Assembly (NCBI GenBank): GCA_023369685.1
Contig: SACZ01000002.1
Location: forward strand, 868,001 to 932,000
Reading direction: 5' to 3'
Source of the DNA: Prolixibacteraceae bacterium JC049
GTDB lineage: Bacteria > Bacteroidota > Bacteroidia > Bacteroidales > Prolixibacteraceae
DNA length: 64,000 nucleotides
The notes below the pieces were generated by a model. That model was not told the origin of the DNA, did no database searches, and saw nothing but the letters and a program-made list of their open reading frames with translations. Position numbers and translations under genes: made by a program. Positions 26,915 through 35,647 of the stretch are shown here, one piece after another (the stretch's first letter is position 1; each line of letters opens with the position of its first letter).

Positions 26915-26961
26915 ATTGGGTAAATCCCAACTGGGTAAGTTTTAGGGGATCGTTTATTTGG

Positions 26962-26990
26962 GCCTCTGTCGTTCTGGCAGAGGCTTTTTT
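26962..26990 (+). terminator. Terminator after the Spy-like gene
   Basis: GCCTCTG (26962-26968) pairs with CAGAGGC (26978-26984), followed by six T. Confidence 0.85.
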
Positions 26991-27036
26991 ATTTTCCCAC
27001 CTTTTTTGTGACTAAATAAGGAACAGGAAGGAACTA

Positions 27037-27666
27037 TTAAATACGATTAAAGAAATCGTCTGACAAGAAATACTCTTCTACCTCTTTTCCCGATTCTTCA
27101 TCTTTCATAGCCACTTTCGCTTTTTTCTTAAACTCTATAGCTGGTTCAAGTAGGTAGTCGATAGAGAAGTTTACTCCATCGTTTATGAATATTTGTGCAC
27201 CCTGAGTATCCTGAATAAAACATCTATCGATCGATTCAATTTCAGTATTGATATACTTTCGTTTTATTAGATCAGCAATAGCTTTCTTTTCTGCATTATT
27301 TAGCATCGAGAAAGAATAAGAGTAGTAGTAAAGTTTATCGTTATGAAAATGTAGTTCGAAGGTTGCTCTATGTTTTCCAATGTATGTTTTGTAAAGCAAT
27401 GCTTGAAGATTCTTTCTGTTGTAAAGATCCATTCTGAAAGCAGGTTTACCAAAAGCTTTAGTGATGTCTCTTAATGTATAAATGGCGTTATTGGTGGAAC
27501 TGACAAGTTCAATTTCAACTGATGTATTTACTCTTTCTTTGTTTTTAGATAAATCGCGTAAGTAAATGTAATAATTAGTGAGGTTGTGAAATTTTGATAA
27601 TTTCTTTTGATAATAAGCTTCTTTAGAGCTTTTAACTCCGAAGATCTTAGATAAAAAATTGATCAT
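27037..27666 (-). CDS. Protein of unknown function
   Basis: A 209-aa, probably cytoplasmic protein: no convincing signal peptide or membrane helix (the N-terminus INFLSKIFGVKSSKEAYY is amphipathic). Its middle (TLRDITKAFGKPAFRMDLY, FELHFHNDKLYYYSYSF) looks like an alternating beta-strand fold. The C-terminus is charged and acidic. I do not recognise the family. It stands alone between two exported-protein genes, convergent with the first and divergent from the second. Confidence 0.6.
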   Translation of the reverse strand: MINFLSKIFGVKSSKEAYYQKKLSKFHNLTNYYIYLRDLSKNKERVNTSVEIELVSSTNNAIYTLRDITKAFGKPAFRMDLYNRKNLQALLYKTYIGKHRATFELHFHNDKLYYYSYSFSMLNNAEKKAIADLIKRKYINTEIESIDRCFIQDTQGAQIFINDGVNFSIDYLLEPAIEFKKKAKVAMKDEESGKEVEEYFLSDDFFNRI

Positions 27667-27931
27667 GCTGACTAGAAAATTAGTTCGTTTTAGTTCCCCT
27701 GTTCAAATTAACATTTGAATATTTAGAAATGTCTACACAAAAATAGGACGTTAATATAGATATAAAAAATAACTTCTAAATAATTCAGAATGTGTAAACA
27801 CTATTTTGATTGAAAAAGTTTTGGTTATGATAAGACATACAGGATCTTCGGATAAAAATTAATTTTATTAGTCTACATGTGCAACTTGTAGGAAAGTGTT
27901 GCGTCTTATAGGAAAACTAAAATTTAAACAG

Positions 27932-28657
27932 ATGCAGAAGTTACTATCATTATTCGTACTATTTATAGGATTGTGTTTTTCAGTTCAGGTAAGTGCCCAG
28001 TGGGGATGGAGAGGTGTAAAAGGAAATGGAAATGTTGTTACAGAGACTCGAAGTATTAAGTCCGACTTTGAAGAGGTAAAAGTATCAACAGGCTTAAATG
28101 TCTTTATCAAACAAGGGAATGATATTAAAGTGGTTGTAAAAGCAGACGAGAATCTTCAAGAGATCATAATAACAGAAGTAAGAGGCAATGCACTAAAAAT
28201 TTATGCCGAAAAAGGAATAAAAAGAGCAGAGAAATTGGATGTGTTTGTTACCATGCCAGTTTTGACAAAACTAGTTGCTTCGGCTGGTGCAGATGCATAT
28301 ATCAAAGAAGTTTTTAAAACCGAAGAGATTGTATTGAGTACTTCAAGTGGCGCTGATATTAATGCGAATATAAAAGCGAAATCGGTTGATGCGAGCACAA
28401 GTAGTGGTTCAGACATAAAAGTATATGGTGAAACAGATTACTTTAAAGGAAGCGCTTCCAGTGGAAGTGATTTGAACGCTCGGGAGCTGAGAAGTAAAGT
28501 TGCCAAAGCAGAGGCAAGTAGTGGTGCCGACTTAACTATTACAGCTACTGAAGAAATTAGAGCTCATGCAAGTAGTGGTGGTGATGTTACCTATTATGGG
28601 AAACCGAGTAAAGTTGATACTTCAGAATCAAGCGGAGGAGATGTTGATCGTAGATAG
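27932..28657 (+). CDS. DUF2807 beta-helix exported protein
   Basis: A 241-aa exported protein (signal peptide about 1-23, VQVSAQ). It is a DUF2807 head-GIN domain: FEEVKVSTGLNVFIKQGNDI then VVVKADENLQEII. The second half is made of short repeats built on [T/A]SSG[A/S/G]D (STSSGADI, STSSGSDI, SASSGSDL, ASSGADL, ASSGGDV, SSGGDV), one per beta-helix turn of about 19-20 residues. The family is thought to act as an adhesin or as a bound sensor in the envelope. Start at ATG 27932 (MQKLLSLF), directly before the signal peptide. Confidence 0.88.
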   Translation: MQKLLSLFVLFIGLCFSVQVSAQWGWRGVKGNGNVVTETRSIKSDFEEVKVSTGLNVFIKQGNDIKVVVKADENLQEIIITEVRGNALKIYAEKGIKRAEKLDVFVTMPVLTKLVASAGADAYIKEVFKTEEIVLSTSSGADINANIKAKSVDASTSSGSDIKVYGETDYFKGSASSGSDLNARELRSKVAKAEASSGADLTITATEEIRAHASSGGDVTYYGKPSKVDTSESSGGDVDRR

Positions 28658-28680
28658 ATTGAATTTCAAGTAATATATTA

Positions 28681-28717
28681 AAGCGTAGTGCCAATCAAGG
28701 AACTGCGCTTTTTTTAT
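28681..28717 (+). terminator. Terminator after the DUF2807 gene
   Basis: Stem 28681-28692 with 28699-28710 (one mismatch, one wobble) followed by seven T. Confidence 0.75.
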
Positions 28718-29469
28718 ATCAGAAGCAGAAATGCTGAAAGTATGGTGATGATAATAACAAACCATCGGTAGGTATTTTCTGGTATTCTTTTTACCACTTT
28801 AACTCCCAGCCAGGCTCCCAATGCAATAACAGGGAGTGTTACAATATCAATTGTTAGGGTAGACCAATTGATGGTTTTCCATACACCTACATGTAGAGGG
28901 AACTTCGATAAATTGATTATTAGATAAAACCAGGCTCCTGTACCAATAAACTTATTCTTTGGCAGGTGCATGGCTAGCAAATAAATAGAAAATATAGGCC
29001 CGGCAGCGTTACCAATCATGGTGGCAAAACCTCCGGCTGTTCCCATCAGTGCTGCAAACCACCAAGTAGAAGGAATAATCTGTTCTTTCTTTCTATCACG
29101 CCAAATCATTAACCCTATACTAGCAAAAACAGTAATGGCAATAAGGTGTTTAAACTGTTTGTCGTCCACTTGCTCTCCAGTCCACATAGCTACCAGTACT
29201 CCTCCCAATGCCCAGGGAAGTAATTTTAAAAGGTGTTTCCAGTCGGCATGTCTATGGTAGTAACGAACTGCAAAAAAATCGGCCATGATTAAAATGGGAA
29301 GAAGTATTCCTGTCGATTGCTTTCCTCCAAAGATGTAGGCAAGGGTTGGAATAACAATCATTGAAATTCCCGGAACACCTGTTTTCGACATTCCGATAAT
29401 TACTCCACATAGCGATATGAGAAACCAATCGATTAAATCAAGGTTAAATTGAGTTGCCAGTTCGAACAT
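28714..29469 (-). CDS. TSUP-family (TauE/SafE) membrane permease
   Basis: A 251-aa polytopic protein with about eight helices. Family motifs: GVIIGMSKTGVPGISM near the N-terminus and GGFATMIGNAAGPIFSIYLLA in the second repeat, the two symmetric halves of the fold. The family exports sulfite, sulfoacetate or similar organosulfur anions; the substrate here is unknown. Start at 29469 (MFELATQF); earlier in-frame ATGs would run into the divergent gene upstream. Confidence 0.88.
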   Translation of the reverse strand: MFELATQFNLDLIDWFLISLCGVIIGMSKTGVPGISMIVIPTLAYIFGGKQSTGILLPILIMADFFAVRYYHRHADWKHLLKLLPWALGGVLVAMWTGEQVDDKQFKHLIAITVFASIGLMIWRDRKKEQIIPSTWWFAALMGTAGGFATMIGNAAGPIFSIYLLAMHLPKNKFIGTGAWFYLIINLSKFPLHVGVWKTINWSTLTIDIVTLPVIALGAWLGVKVVKRIPENTYRWFVIIITILSAFLLLI

Positions 29470-29605
29470 AAGTGCTTGTATAAAAGTTGTAAGAGAATTA
29501 CATTGCAAACTTAATATTTGAACCAAGATTAGAATAAGTAATTTTGAAAAGATGGAAGTTGGGAGTTGTTTTCTTAACACTTCGGGCTGATTAAAAAAAC
29601 AGGAG

Positions 29606-30493
29606 ATGGATAGACGTTCATTTATTTTCAATAGCTCAGTATTGATGGCAGGGTTAACCATAGCAGGATTTAAATCGGAATCACCAGTTATTCGGTTTGG
29701 TGTAATTACCGATTTACACTATGCCGATATGGAGAAAAAGAACAATCGCGATTGTCGTCAATCGATTCAGAAGTTACAAGATGCGGTAGCTGTATTCAAT
29801 AAAGAAAAGGTCGATTTCGTTGTTGAGCTGGGTGATTTCAAAGATCAGGATAAAAACAAGAAGTGGAAAGATACCATTGGGTTCTTGAAAGAAATAGAAT
29901 CGGTTTTTGCTGAATTTAATGGTCCACGATACCATGTTTTAGGAAATCATGATATGGATAGTATCTCGAAATCAGACTTCTTGAAGAATATAACCAATAC
30001 AGGTATTTCGAAAAGAAAAAGTTATTACTCATTCGACATGAATGATATCCATTTTGTGGTTTTGGATGGTTGTTTTACTTCAGAAGAGAAGGATTATAAC
30101 TTTGGTGATTTCGATTGGGACGATAGTTATATTACTCAAAAACAGTTGAAATGGTTAAAAACCGATTTAGCAAAGACTAAAAATCCAACGATGCTGTTTA
30201 TTCATCAGCGACTAGATGAATTTGCTACTGATAAAGTGGGGCATTGTGTCGCGAACTCGAAAGAAGTAAGAGGCGTCCTTGAAAAAAGTGGTAAGGCGGT
30301 TGCTGTCTTCCAGGGACACGAACATACAGGCGATTATTCGTACCGGAACGGAGTACACTTCTTTACACAGAAGGCTGCGGTAGAAGGAAGTTTGCCTAAC
30401 AATTCGTTTTCAATAGTTGAAGTGTATGCCAATGGAGATGTTAAAATCAATGGCTTTGTCAATTGTGAGAGTCGTACTTTACATCGAAAATAA
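29606..30493 (+). CDS. Calcineurin-like metallophosphoesterase, exported
   Basis: A 295-aa protein. N-terminus MDRRSFIFNSSVLMAGLTIAG is Tat-like (RR motif then hydrophobic stretch). Metal-binding motifs in order: GVITDLHYAD (DxH), VELGDFKDQ (GD), VLGNHDMD (GNHD), LFIHQRLD and FQGHEHTGDY (GHxH). These are complete, so it should be active. It belongs to the purple-acid-phosphatase-like/CpdA-type clan; substrate unknown. Divergent from the TSUP gene. Confidence 0.88.
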   Translation: MDRRSFIFNSSVLMAGLTIAGFKSESPVIRFGVITDLHYADMEKKNNRDCRQSIQKLQDAVAVFNKEKVDFVVELGDFKDQDKNKKWKDTIGFLKEIESVFAEFNGPRYHVLGNHDMDSISKSDFLKNITNTGISKRKSYYSFDMNDIHFVVLDGCFTSEEKDYNFGDFDWDDSYITQKQLKWLKTDLAKTKNPTMLFIHQRLDEFATDKVGHCVANSKEVRGVLEKSGKAVAVFQGHEHTGDYSYRNGVHFFTQKAAVEGSLPNNSFSIVEVYANGDVKINGFVNCESRTLHRK

Positions 30494-30535
30494 ATTTCTG
30501 TAGTTTTAGGGAAAGTAAATTTAGTTGATACTATT

Positions 30536-31735
30536 ATGCAATATAATTTTGATGAAATCATCGATCGAAAAGGAACCAATTGTATAAAATACGATGCAAT
30601 GGAAGACTTTTTGGGAGCTGATAGTGATGTAATTCCATTATGGGTAGCCGATACCGATTTTAAGGTGGCTGATTTTATTATGGATGCATTGCGTCAGCGC
30701 CTGGATCATGAGATTCTGGGATATACTTATCGTTGTGAAAACTACTTCAGTGCTATTCAAGGATGGATGAAGCGTCGTCACAACTGGGAAGTGAAGAAAG
30801 AATGGATAACATTTAGTCCAGGAGTTGTTGCCGGCCTGACATTAGCCATTGAAGCATTGACAAAGCCGGGCGATAAAGTGGTAGTGCAACCTCCGGTGTA
30901 TTTCCCATTTTTCGATAGTGTAAATGGAACAGATCGAGTATTGGTTGAAAATCCATTGAAAAAGGAGAGTGGACGTTATCATTTCGATTTAGAAGATTTT
31001 AAATCGAAGATTGATGATAAGACCAAGATGATTATTATTAGTAATCCGCACAATCCGGGCGGTATGGTGTGGACACGTGAAGAGTTAGCTGCTTTAGGAC
31101 AAATATGTATCGAGAATGATATCTTGATTGTATCTGACGAAATTCATCAGGATTTGGCTTTTTCAGGGCACAAATTCACGCCAATGGCTTCTGTTTCCGA
31201 AGAGATTGCTAAGCGAACAATAACTTGTACTGCCGGTAGTAAAACATTTAATATCGCAGGATTAACAACATCGATTGTGATTATTCCGAACAGACGATAT
31301 CGTGTGGCATACGAGCGCAAATTGCATACTCCGCATTTACATATGGGGAACATAATGGGGGGAATTGCTTTGGAGCAGGCCTATACACATGGCGACGACT
31401 GGGTGGATCAGATGATGGCCTATGTGGAAGGCAACTACAATATGTTGGAAGCATTCTTAAAGAAGCATATTCCTGAAATAGTACCAATGAAACCAGAAGG
31501 AACATTTTTGGTGTGGCTGGACTGTAGTGCATTGGGAATGGAAGATGAAGAGCTGCATGAATTTATGCTGAAGAAAGCCAAAGTTGGTTTAAATGATGGA
31601 CCAAAGTTTGGAAAAGGAGGAGAGGGGTATTTGCGTATAAACCTGGGATGTCCTCAATCGGTATTAAAGCAAGCTTTGGAACAAATGGCCTCAGCAGTGC
31701 GTAGCCGGGTGGAGGATACCTCTACTGTTTTATAG
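30536..31735 (+). CDS. PatB/MalY-type PLP-dependent C-S lyase
   Basis: A 399-aa fold-type I aminotransferase-like enzyme. Motifs: IPLWVADTDFKVADFI, GVVAGLTLAIEALTKPGD, ISNPHNPGGMVW, IVSDEIHQDL and TAGSKTFNIAGL, whose lysine binds PLP. The family cleaves cystathionine or cysteine conjugates to pyruvate, ammonia and a thiol. Starts 42 bp after the phosphoesterase gene and may be cotranscribed with it. Confidence 0.92.
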   Translation: MQYNFDEIIDRKGTNCIKYDAMEDFLGADSDVIPLWVADTDFKVADFIMDALRQRLDHEILGYTYRCENYFSAIQGWMKRRHNWEVKKEWITFSPGVVAGLTLAIEALTKPGDKVVVQPPVYFPFFDSVNGTDRVLVENPLKKESGRYHFDLEDFKSKIDDKTKMIIISNPHNPGGMVWTREELAALGQICIENDILIVSDEIHQDLAFSGHKFTPMASVSEEIAKRTITCTAGSKTFNIAGLTTSIVIIPNRRYRVAYERKLHTPHLHMGNIMGGIALEQAYTHGDDWVDQMMAYVEGNYNMLEAFLKKHIPEIVPMKPEGTFLVWLDCSALGMEDEELHEFMLKKAKVGLNDGPKFGKGGEGYLRINLGCPQSVLKQALEQMASAVRSRVEDTSTVL

Positions 31736-31759
31736 AAAACGGAAACCCAATAATACGAT

Positions 31760-31789
31760 AAGCATCAGATTTTTCTGATGCTTTTTTTG
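31760..31789 (+). terminator. Terminator after the C-S lyase gene
   Basis: A perfect 10-bp stem AAGCATCAGA / TCTGATGCTT with a 4-nt loop and a T run to 31788. Confidence 0.88.
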
Positions 31790-31820
31790 TTGGAAGAGCT
31801 TTATGTGGTTATTTTGAGAT

Positions 31821-31870
31821 AGTGCCACACGAAAGATTCGTGCGGCAGCGAACTTGTATCGCAAGTTTTG
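31821..31870. repeat. REP-like double palindrome
   Basis: Two hairpins in tandem: GCCACACGAA / TTCGTGCGGC (31824-31833, 31837-31846, one mismatch) and AACTTG / CAAGTT (31851-31856, 31862-31867). They lie between convergent genes. Resembles the REP-type elements common in Bacteroidota. Confidence 0.45.
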
Positions 31871-31914
31871 AGCAGAGAGTGAGTATGTAATCCTAAAAGT
31901 GTGACAACTTAACA

Positions 31915-32487
31915 TTATTCAAATAACTGAGAGAAAAGTAGCCATATTGGGAGGTGTTGCATTAATGGTTGAAGTTCGTTGCGAAGCTTTTTAATGGCTA
32001 TGGTAGTTTGGTTTTCAACTGTTTTTTCCGATACTCCAAGGTAGTTGGCTATTTCCGAAGTGGTCAAACCTTCCATGCGCTTCAATAGGAAAATGTGTCT
32101 GCATTGTTCGGGAAGGTTGGCTATGGCTTTTTCAATGTAAGGCTTAAAATTATCCCATTGTGCTCTCTCTTCTGGTTGCCAATGAGTAGGAGCATCAAAT
32201 GCAAATGCTTGCTCTGTCTGACGACGCGCTTTTCTACTTCGAATTAATTGTAAGGCCTGATTATAAACCGATCGGTATAAATAAGCTTTTTCGTTTTCTA
32301 CCTCTTTCAGGTCATTTCTTTTTTCCCAAAGATGAATAAAAAATTGCTGCACAGCCTCCTCGGCCAGCGATTCACAAGTAGTAACAATAAGAGCTACTTT
32401 ACACAAGCTGGCGTAATGCAATTTAAACAAGGAATCGAAAGCGAGTTTGTTTCCTTGCTGAATTCTTGAGAAGTATTTGGGTTTCAA
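31915..32487 (-). CDS. ECF sigma factor with TTG start
   Basis: A 190-aa sigma-70 family protein of ECF type. Region 2 (about 22-85) includes AEEAVQQFFIHLWEKRNDL. Region 4 (about 120-170) includes TTSEIANYLGVSEKTVENQT. The only usable initiation codon is TTG at 32487: in-frame upstream codons reach a stop before any ATG, and the next ATG would cut region 2. It follows the unknown gene 32514-33251 by 26 bp, so it is likely its downstream partner. No anti-sigma gene adjoins it. Confidence 0.88.
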   Translation of the reverse strand: MKPKYFSRIQQGNKLAFDSLFKLHYASLCKVALIVTTCESLAEEAVQQFFIHLWEKRNDLKEVENEKAYLYRSVYNQALQLIRSRKARRQTEQAFAFDAPTHWQPEERAQWDNFKPYIEKAIANLPEQCRHIFLLKRMEGLTTSEIANYLGVSEKTVENQTTIAIKKLRNELQPLMQHLPIWLLFSQLFE

Positions 32488-32513
32488 AGTAAGTGAGTTG
32501 GCAGATTGTTGAG

Positions 32514-33251
32514 CTATTCGAATTTAATGTTTTGTTGCAATTTCATGGCTTCCATTTTTTTCTTTTCTCTAGGGCGATAGAAATAAACGACTCCATATTT
32601 TTCGCATATTTCGCGTGCTTCATCTTCTGTCTTATTCTCGAATTTGGCTTCAATTTCGTTCCATATATCCAGAATCAACTTATCGGCCATTTCTCTCTGT
32701 TCTGCTACCTTTTCAGAAGCTCGCTGAGTGATATTCTGAAGCATCTTCTGATAACGATGTGCTTCTACGAAATCTTCGTAATGTACTTTTACTGTGGCAA
32801 TTGAAGGACTGTAGATGGCACTTCCTCCTCCCATTCGAGTTCTGTTTTGTTCGCCTTCTATGACTTTTTCGCCCCACTCAACAAGTTCGCTTTCAAGACT
32901 TAGTGACGGAACATTTTTGTCATCTTTCTCGATCTGGTAATATTCGCGTACTTCAGGTTTTAATTCGCCACGAATTATGGCAAAATTCAATACCTGAATA
33001 AAGTGCGAAACGTATAAACGAGCCTTTTTTACAAGGTTGTTGTATTTTTTACTTTTGGCAGATTGATTCTTTCTAGCTGTTTTGTGTTGATTAACAGCTT
33101 GTTCGAAAGATGGAAGGAACGACTGTACCTTCGTTAAATTGATATGAGAAAAAGCCAGCTCGTCTGATGGAGTCATCATTGACATTTCCACCACACGCTT
33201 TAAGGCACGAACACGAGCTAAATCGGTGTTAGGCAATCTTCTATAGGGCAT
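32514..33251 (-). CDS. Conserved-looking protein of unknown function
   Basis: A 245-aa, predominantly helical cytoplasmic protein with no signal peptide or membrane segment. N-terminus PYRRLPNTDLARVRALK. The middle has YVSHFIQVLNFAIIRGELKPE and a long helical section follows with coiled-coil character (QRASEKVAEQREMADKLI). It ends in FYRPREKKKMEAMKLQQ. I do not recognise the family. It lies directly upstream of an ECF sigma gene on the same strand (26 bp), suggesting joint expression. Confidence 0.65.
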   Translation of the reverse strand: MPYRRLPNTDLARVRALKRVVEMSMMTPSDELAFSHINLTKVQSFLPSFEQAVNQHKTARKNQSAKSKKYNNLVKKARLYVSHFIQVLNFAIIRGELKPEVREYYQIEKDDKNVPSLSLESELVEWGEKVIEGEQNRTRMGGGSAIYSPSIATVKVHYEDFVEAHRYQKMLQNITQRASEKVAEQREMADKLILDIWNEIEAKFENKTEDEAREICEKYGVVYFYRPREKKKMEAMKLQQNIKFE

Positions 33252-33350
33252 GTTGTGTTGCTTTCTATGAATTCCAATTGCGAATATAAGAAATTTAGCC
33301 CGAAAATTGCCATTCGCAGCGACCAGATTTGAAAGTTATTAAGAATGAGT

Positions 33351-33935
33351 TTAAAATAACTTGAGGGTAATAGTAAATGCTAAAATAATGAATTTCACTA
33401 CGCGGGCATAGTTTCCAACCATGTATTTGCGAAGAAAAACCAAACCTCTTTTTCGGTGGGTTTTTACAGTGTTTATACTAATGTTTAAAAGTTGGGCAAT
33501 CTCTTCATTCTTATGCCCGTCCAACCCAAGTTCTATCACATTACGGGTGGCATTGGGAAGCTTTTTTACTAAACTTTCCAGTTGAAGAAACACCTCTTCT
33601 TGCATCATTTTTTCCTGAAAATAGGCATCCGACTTCAATCGTTCCTGATCAGTAAGTGGTCTTAGTTTCTGGTGTTCGCTCGACTTGAGGTAATCGAGAC
33701 AACGGTTACGGATAGAGGTGTAGAGAAAAGTCTTAAATGCTGAAATAGTCTTAAATTGATAGCTGCGTTCCCAGATAGTAACAAACAGGTTTTGGCAAAT
33801 GTCTTTCACCGTTTCGTCGTCGGCAACATATTGCATTCCAAAATTTACCAATGCAGAATAATACTTCTCGTAGAAATATCGAAAAGCATCCGTATTGCCA
33901 TCATTGTATTTGGCCAATAATACGAGTTCGTCCAT
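33351..33935 (-). CDS. ECF sigma factor
   Basis: A 194-aa FecI-like sigma factor. Region 2 (about 20-85) has DICQNLFVTIWERSYQF. Region 4 (about 125-175) has NEEIAQLLNISINTVKTHR. The C-terminal 20 residues (VVKFIILAFTITLKLF) are hydrophobic, a common tail in Bacteroidota ECF factors. No fecR gene adjoins it; the nearest intact FecR without a sigma neighbour is at 41811-42965 on the far side of the Sus cassette, so it could be the missing partner. It has its own promoter at 34045-34075. Confidence 0.9.
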   Translation of the reverse strand: MDELVLLAKYNDGNTDAFRYFYEKYYSALVNFGMQYVADDETVKDICQNLFVTIWERSYQFKTISAFKTFLYTSIRNRCLDYLKSSEHQKLRPLTDQERLKSDAYFQEKMMQEEVFLQLESLVKKLPNATRNVIELGLDGHKNEEIAQLLNISINTVKTHRKRGLVFLRKYMVGNYARVVKFIILAFTITLKLF

Positions 33936-34044
33936 CGGTTCTTTAGGTTGATCGTTTGTTCGTTAGGGCCCAATTGCATGCTTTTTATCGGATTTCACCA
34001 TCGCAGCTTCTTCCTCTTTTCCCTTTCATGCAAAATTGGAATAT

Positions 34045-34075
34045 CAAATTTACTTAATTTTTGCTGTTTAGTCAA
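34045..34075 (-). promoter_or_regulatory. Promoter of the ECF sigma gene at 33351-33935
   Basis: On the minus strand TTG (34073-34075), 20 bp, then TAAATTTG (34045-34052). It gives a leader of about 100 nt. Confidence 0.5.
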
Positions 34076-34152
34076 CAATCAGTAAATGCAAATCACTGTA
34101 AGTAGGTGTTTTTTTTAGAATTAGTTTACTTTCGGTAGTAATTTGATAAAAA

Positions 34153-34190
34153 AAGGCCTTCGGTTTTCAGAAATGAAAACCAAAAGCCTT
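34153..34190 (-). terminator. Terminator of Sus cassette 1
   Basis: A 17-bp stem (34153-34169 with 34174-34190, two wobble pairs in the minus-strand RNA) followed by seven T on the minus strand, after the DUF4302 gene. Confidence 0.8.
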
Positions 34191-34306
34191 GATATAATTG
34201 AGATAATTATTCTATCGATACGGTGAATTGGGAGGACTATAAATTAGGGTGAGGTGAAGCACCCTGTTTATATTTTAGTCGATCGATAGAAATATTTTAA
34301 TGTCTA

Positions 34307-35647
34307 TTAAGGAACAAACATTGTTACAAAACGATACGCTTTAGGATCTTTTACACTAATTAGTTTAGCTGCAGAAAAAGTTCCATATAATGTTCCAACG
34401 CTACTTTCTTCTACATAAAAACCTTCAGGGGCAGTAAAAACATTGTAAAGATCTTTTGTTAAAGCATATAGGAAACCTAACTCCTTAGCTGGATCTTCAA
34501 GAGGTTTAAAGATGATTTTTTTATTCTTGATACGTTCAACTTTTACAGCAACGGACTTTAAACCAAATACTTTGTGTTCAAAATAGATGTTTGCTTCTAG
34601 TTTTGTTCCGTCATCTAATACTTCATTATAATCAATAAAGAATCGAGAAATTTTAGATTTGTTAAAAAGAGCTTTAAAATCACTACTAGAGTTTCTAAGG
34701 ATGTCTAAAAACCAGTATGAGTGACGATACATGGTACTTAGATATTTACCATTGCCACCAAGAGAAGCTACTGCAGGATAATAAACAACTCCTGGAGTAT
34801 TAGAATGCTCAACAATGGTTTTTTGCCCGCCATCTTCTGAAACAAAGATATTCTTTGTTTCGTCATAAGTGAAATCGGTTACCTCTTTACCATTAATGGT
34901 AAATGGTTTTAGAAATTTAAAGCCAGCAGGAGTAATAGCTACAGGCACATCAGTAGAGCTTACCTTTTCTCCATCTAAATAAGAGATACGTGCCACTCTG
35001 TTTATTTCTTTTTTGTTGTGTCCTTCAATATAAGAGAATCCCATTTGGGTATCAGTACCCTCAACGCGAATTACACGGAAATAAAGATCTGACTGGTAAC
35101 CATTGGCAATTTTAGGAGTCATGGTATAGATCGGTTTCATATCCCACTGATCCTTTGTGGCTGGTACCAACGTGATTTCTGTAATTTCTTCTCCGTTGTA
35201 ACCATTGTCGGTTTTCGAGGTTAAAACTACCTTCTCGTCTTCTACCGAAGTGATATTAAATACGAACTCACCTCCTGAGTCGTTGTCGTTTGTTTCGTAA
35301 ATCTGATGAAGTACAGTATGGCTTTCGAAAACCAATTCCACTTTCAAGGTTTTATCGATACGATAAGTGATTTTATCATCGTTAGCCCCTTGAAGATAGT
35401 CCGATTTCATCTGAACATTACCTTCTTTGTCAAAATCGAATAACACAGCAAATCCTCCCGCTTTTCCATTGGGATGGTAATAAGCAATCCATCCATTTTC
35501 AGGAGCTGCCAGTGTATTGGTATAGTTGGTTTTCAATTCTTCGAAGCGTTCATTTACGCTTTTGTCGAAGATATATTCGGTATCGTTGTCGCTACATCCA
35601 GCCATTAACAATACCAATGCAATGAATATATAGTTAATGAATCTCAT
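34307..35647 (-). CDS. DUF4302 lipoprotein, cassette 1
   Basis: A 446-aa lipoprotein: hydrophobic N-terminus with lipobox LMAGCSDND (Cys near residue 18). The mature start FDKSVNERFEELKTNY and ENGWIAYYHPNGKAGGFAVLF are typical of DUF4302. The C-terminus has FTAPEGFYVEE and the terminal FVTMFVP. Family function unknown; it is regularly the last gene of SusC-SusD-metallohydrolase cassettes. It abuts the metallohydrolase gene (ATGA-like overlap at 35647). A diverged paralogue is at 43175. Confidence 0.88.
   Translation of the reverse strand: MRFINYIFIALVLLMAGCSDNDTEYIFDKSVNERFEELKTNYTNTLAAPENGWIAYYHPNGKAGGFAVLFDFDKEGNVQMKSDYLQGANDDKITYRIDKTLKVELVFESHTVLHQIYETNDNDSGGEFVFNITSVEDEKVVLTSKTDNGYNGEEITEITLVPATKDQWDMKPIYTMTPKIANGYQSDLYFRVIRVEGTDTQMGFSYIEGHNKKEINRVARISYLDGEKVSSTDVPVAITPAGFKFLKPFTINGKEVTDFTYDETKNIFVSEDGGQKTIVEHSNTPGVVYYPAVASLGGNGKYLSTMYRHSYWFLDILRNSSSDFKALFNKSKISRFFIDYNEVLDDGTKLEANIYFEHKVFGLKSVAVKVERIKNKKIIFKPLEDPAKELGFLYALTKDLYNVFTAPEGFYVEESSVGTLYGTFSAAKLISVKDPKAYRFVTMFVP

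Larger units (their letters stand above)
33936..34306. other. Gap between sigma gene and DUF4302 gene
   Basis: No gene seen. It holds the promoter of the sigma gene (34045-34075) and the terminator of the Sus cassette (34153-34190). Confidence 0.6.

Noticed and set aside
28320-28650. Regular short repeats resembling a CRISPR array
   Set aside because: They are codon-level repeats (SSGxD) inside the DUF2807 protein; no spacers of fixed length.
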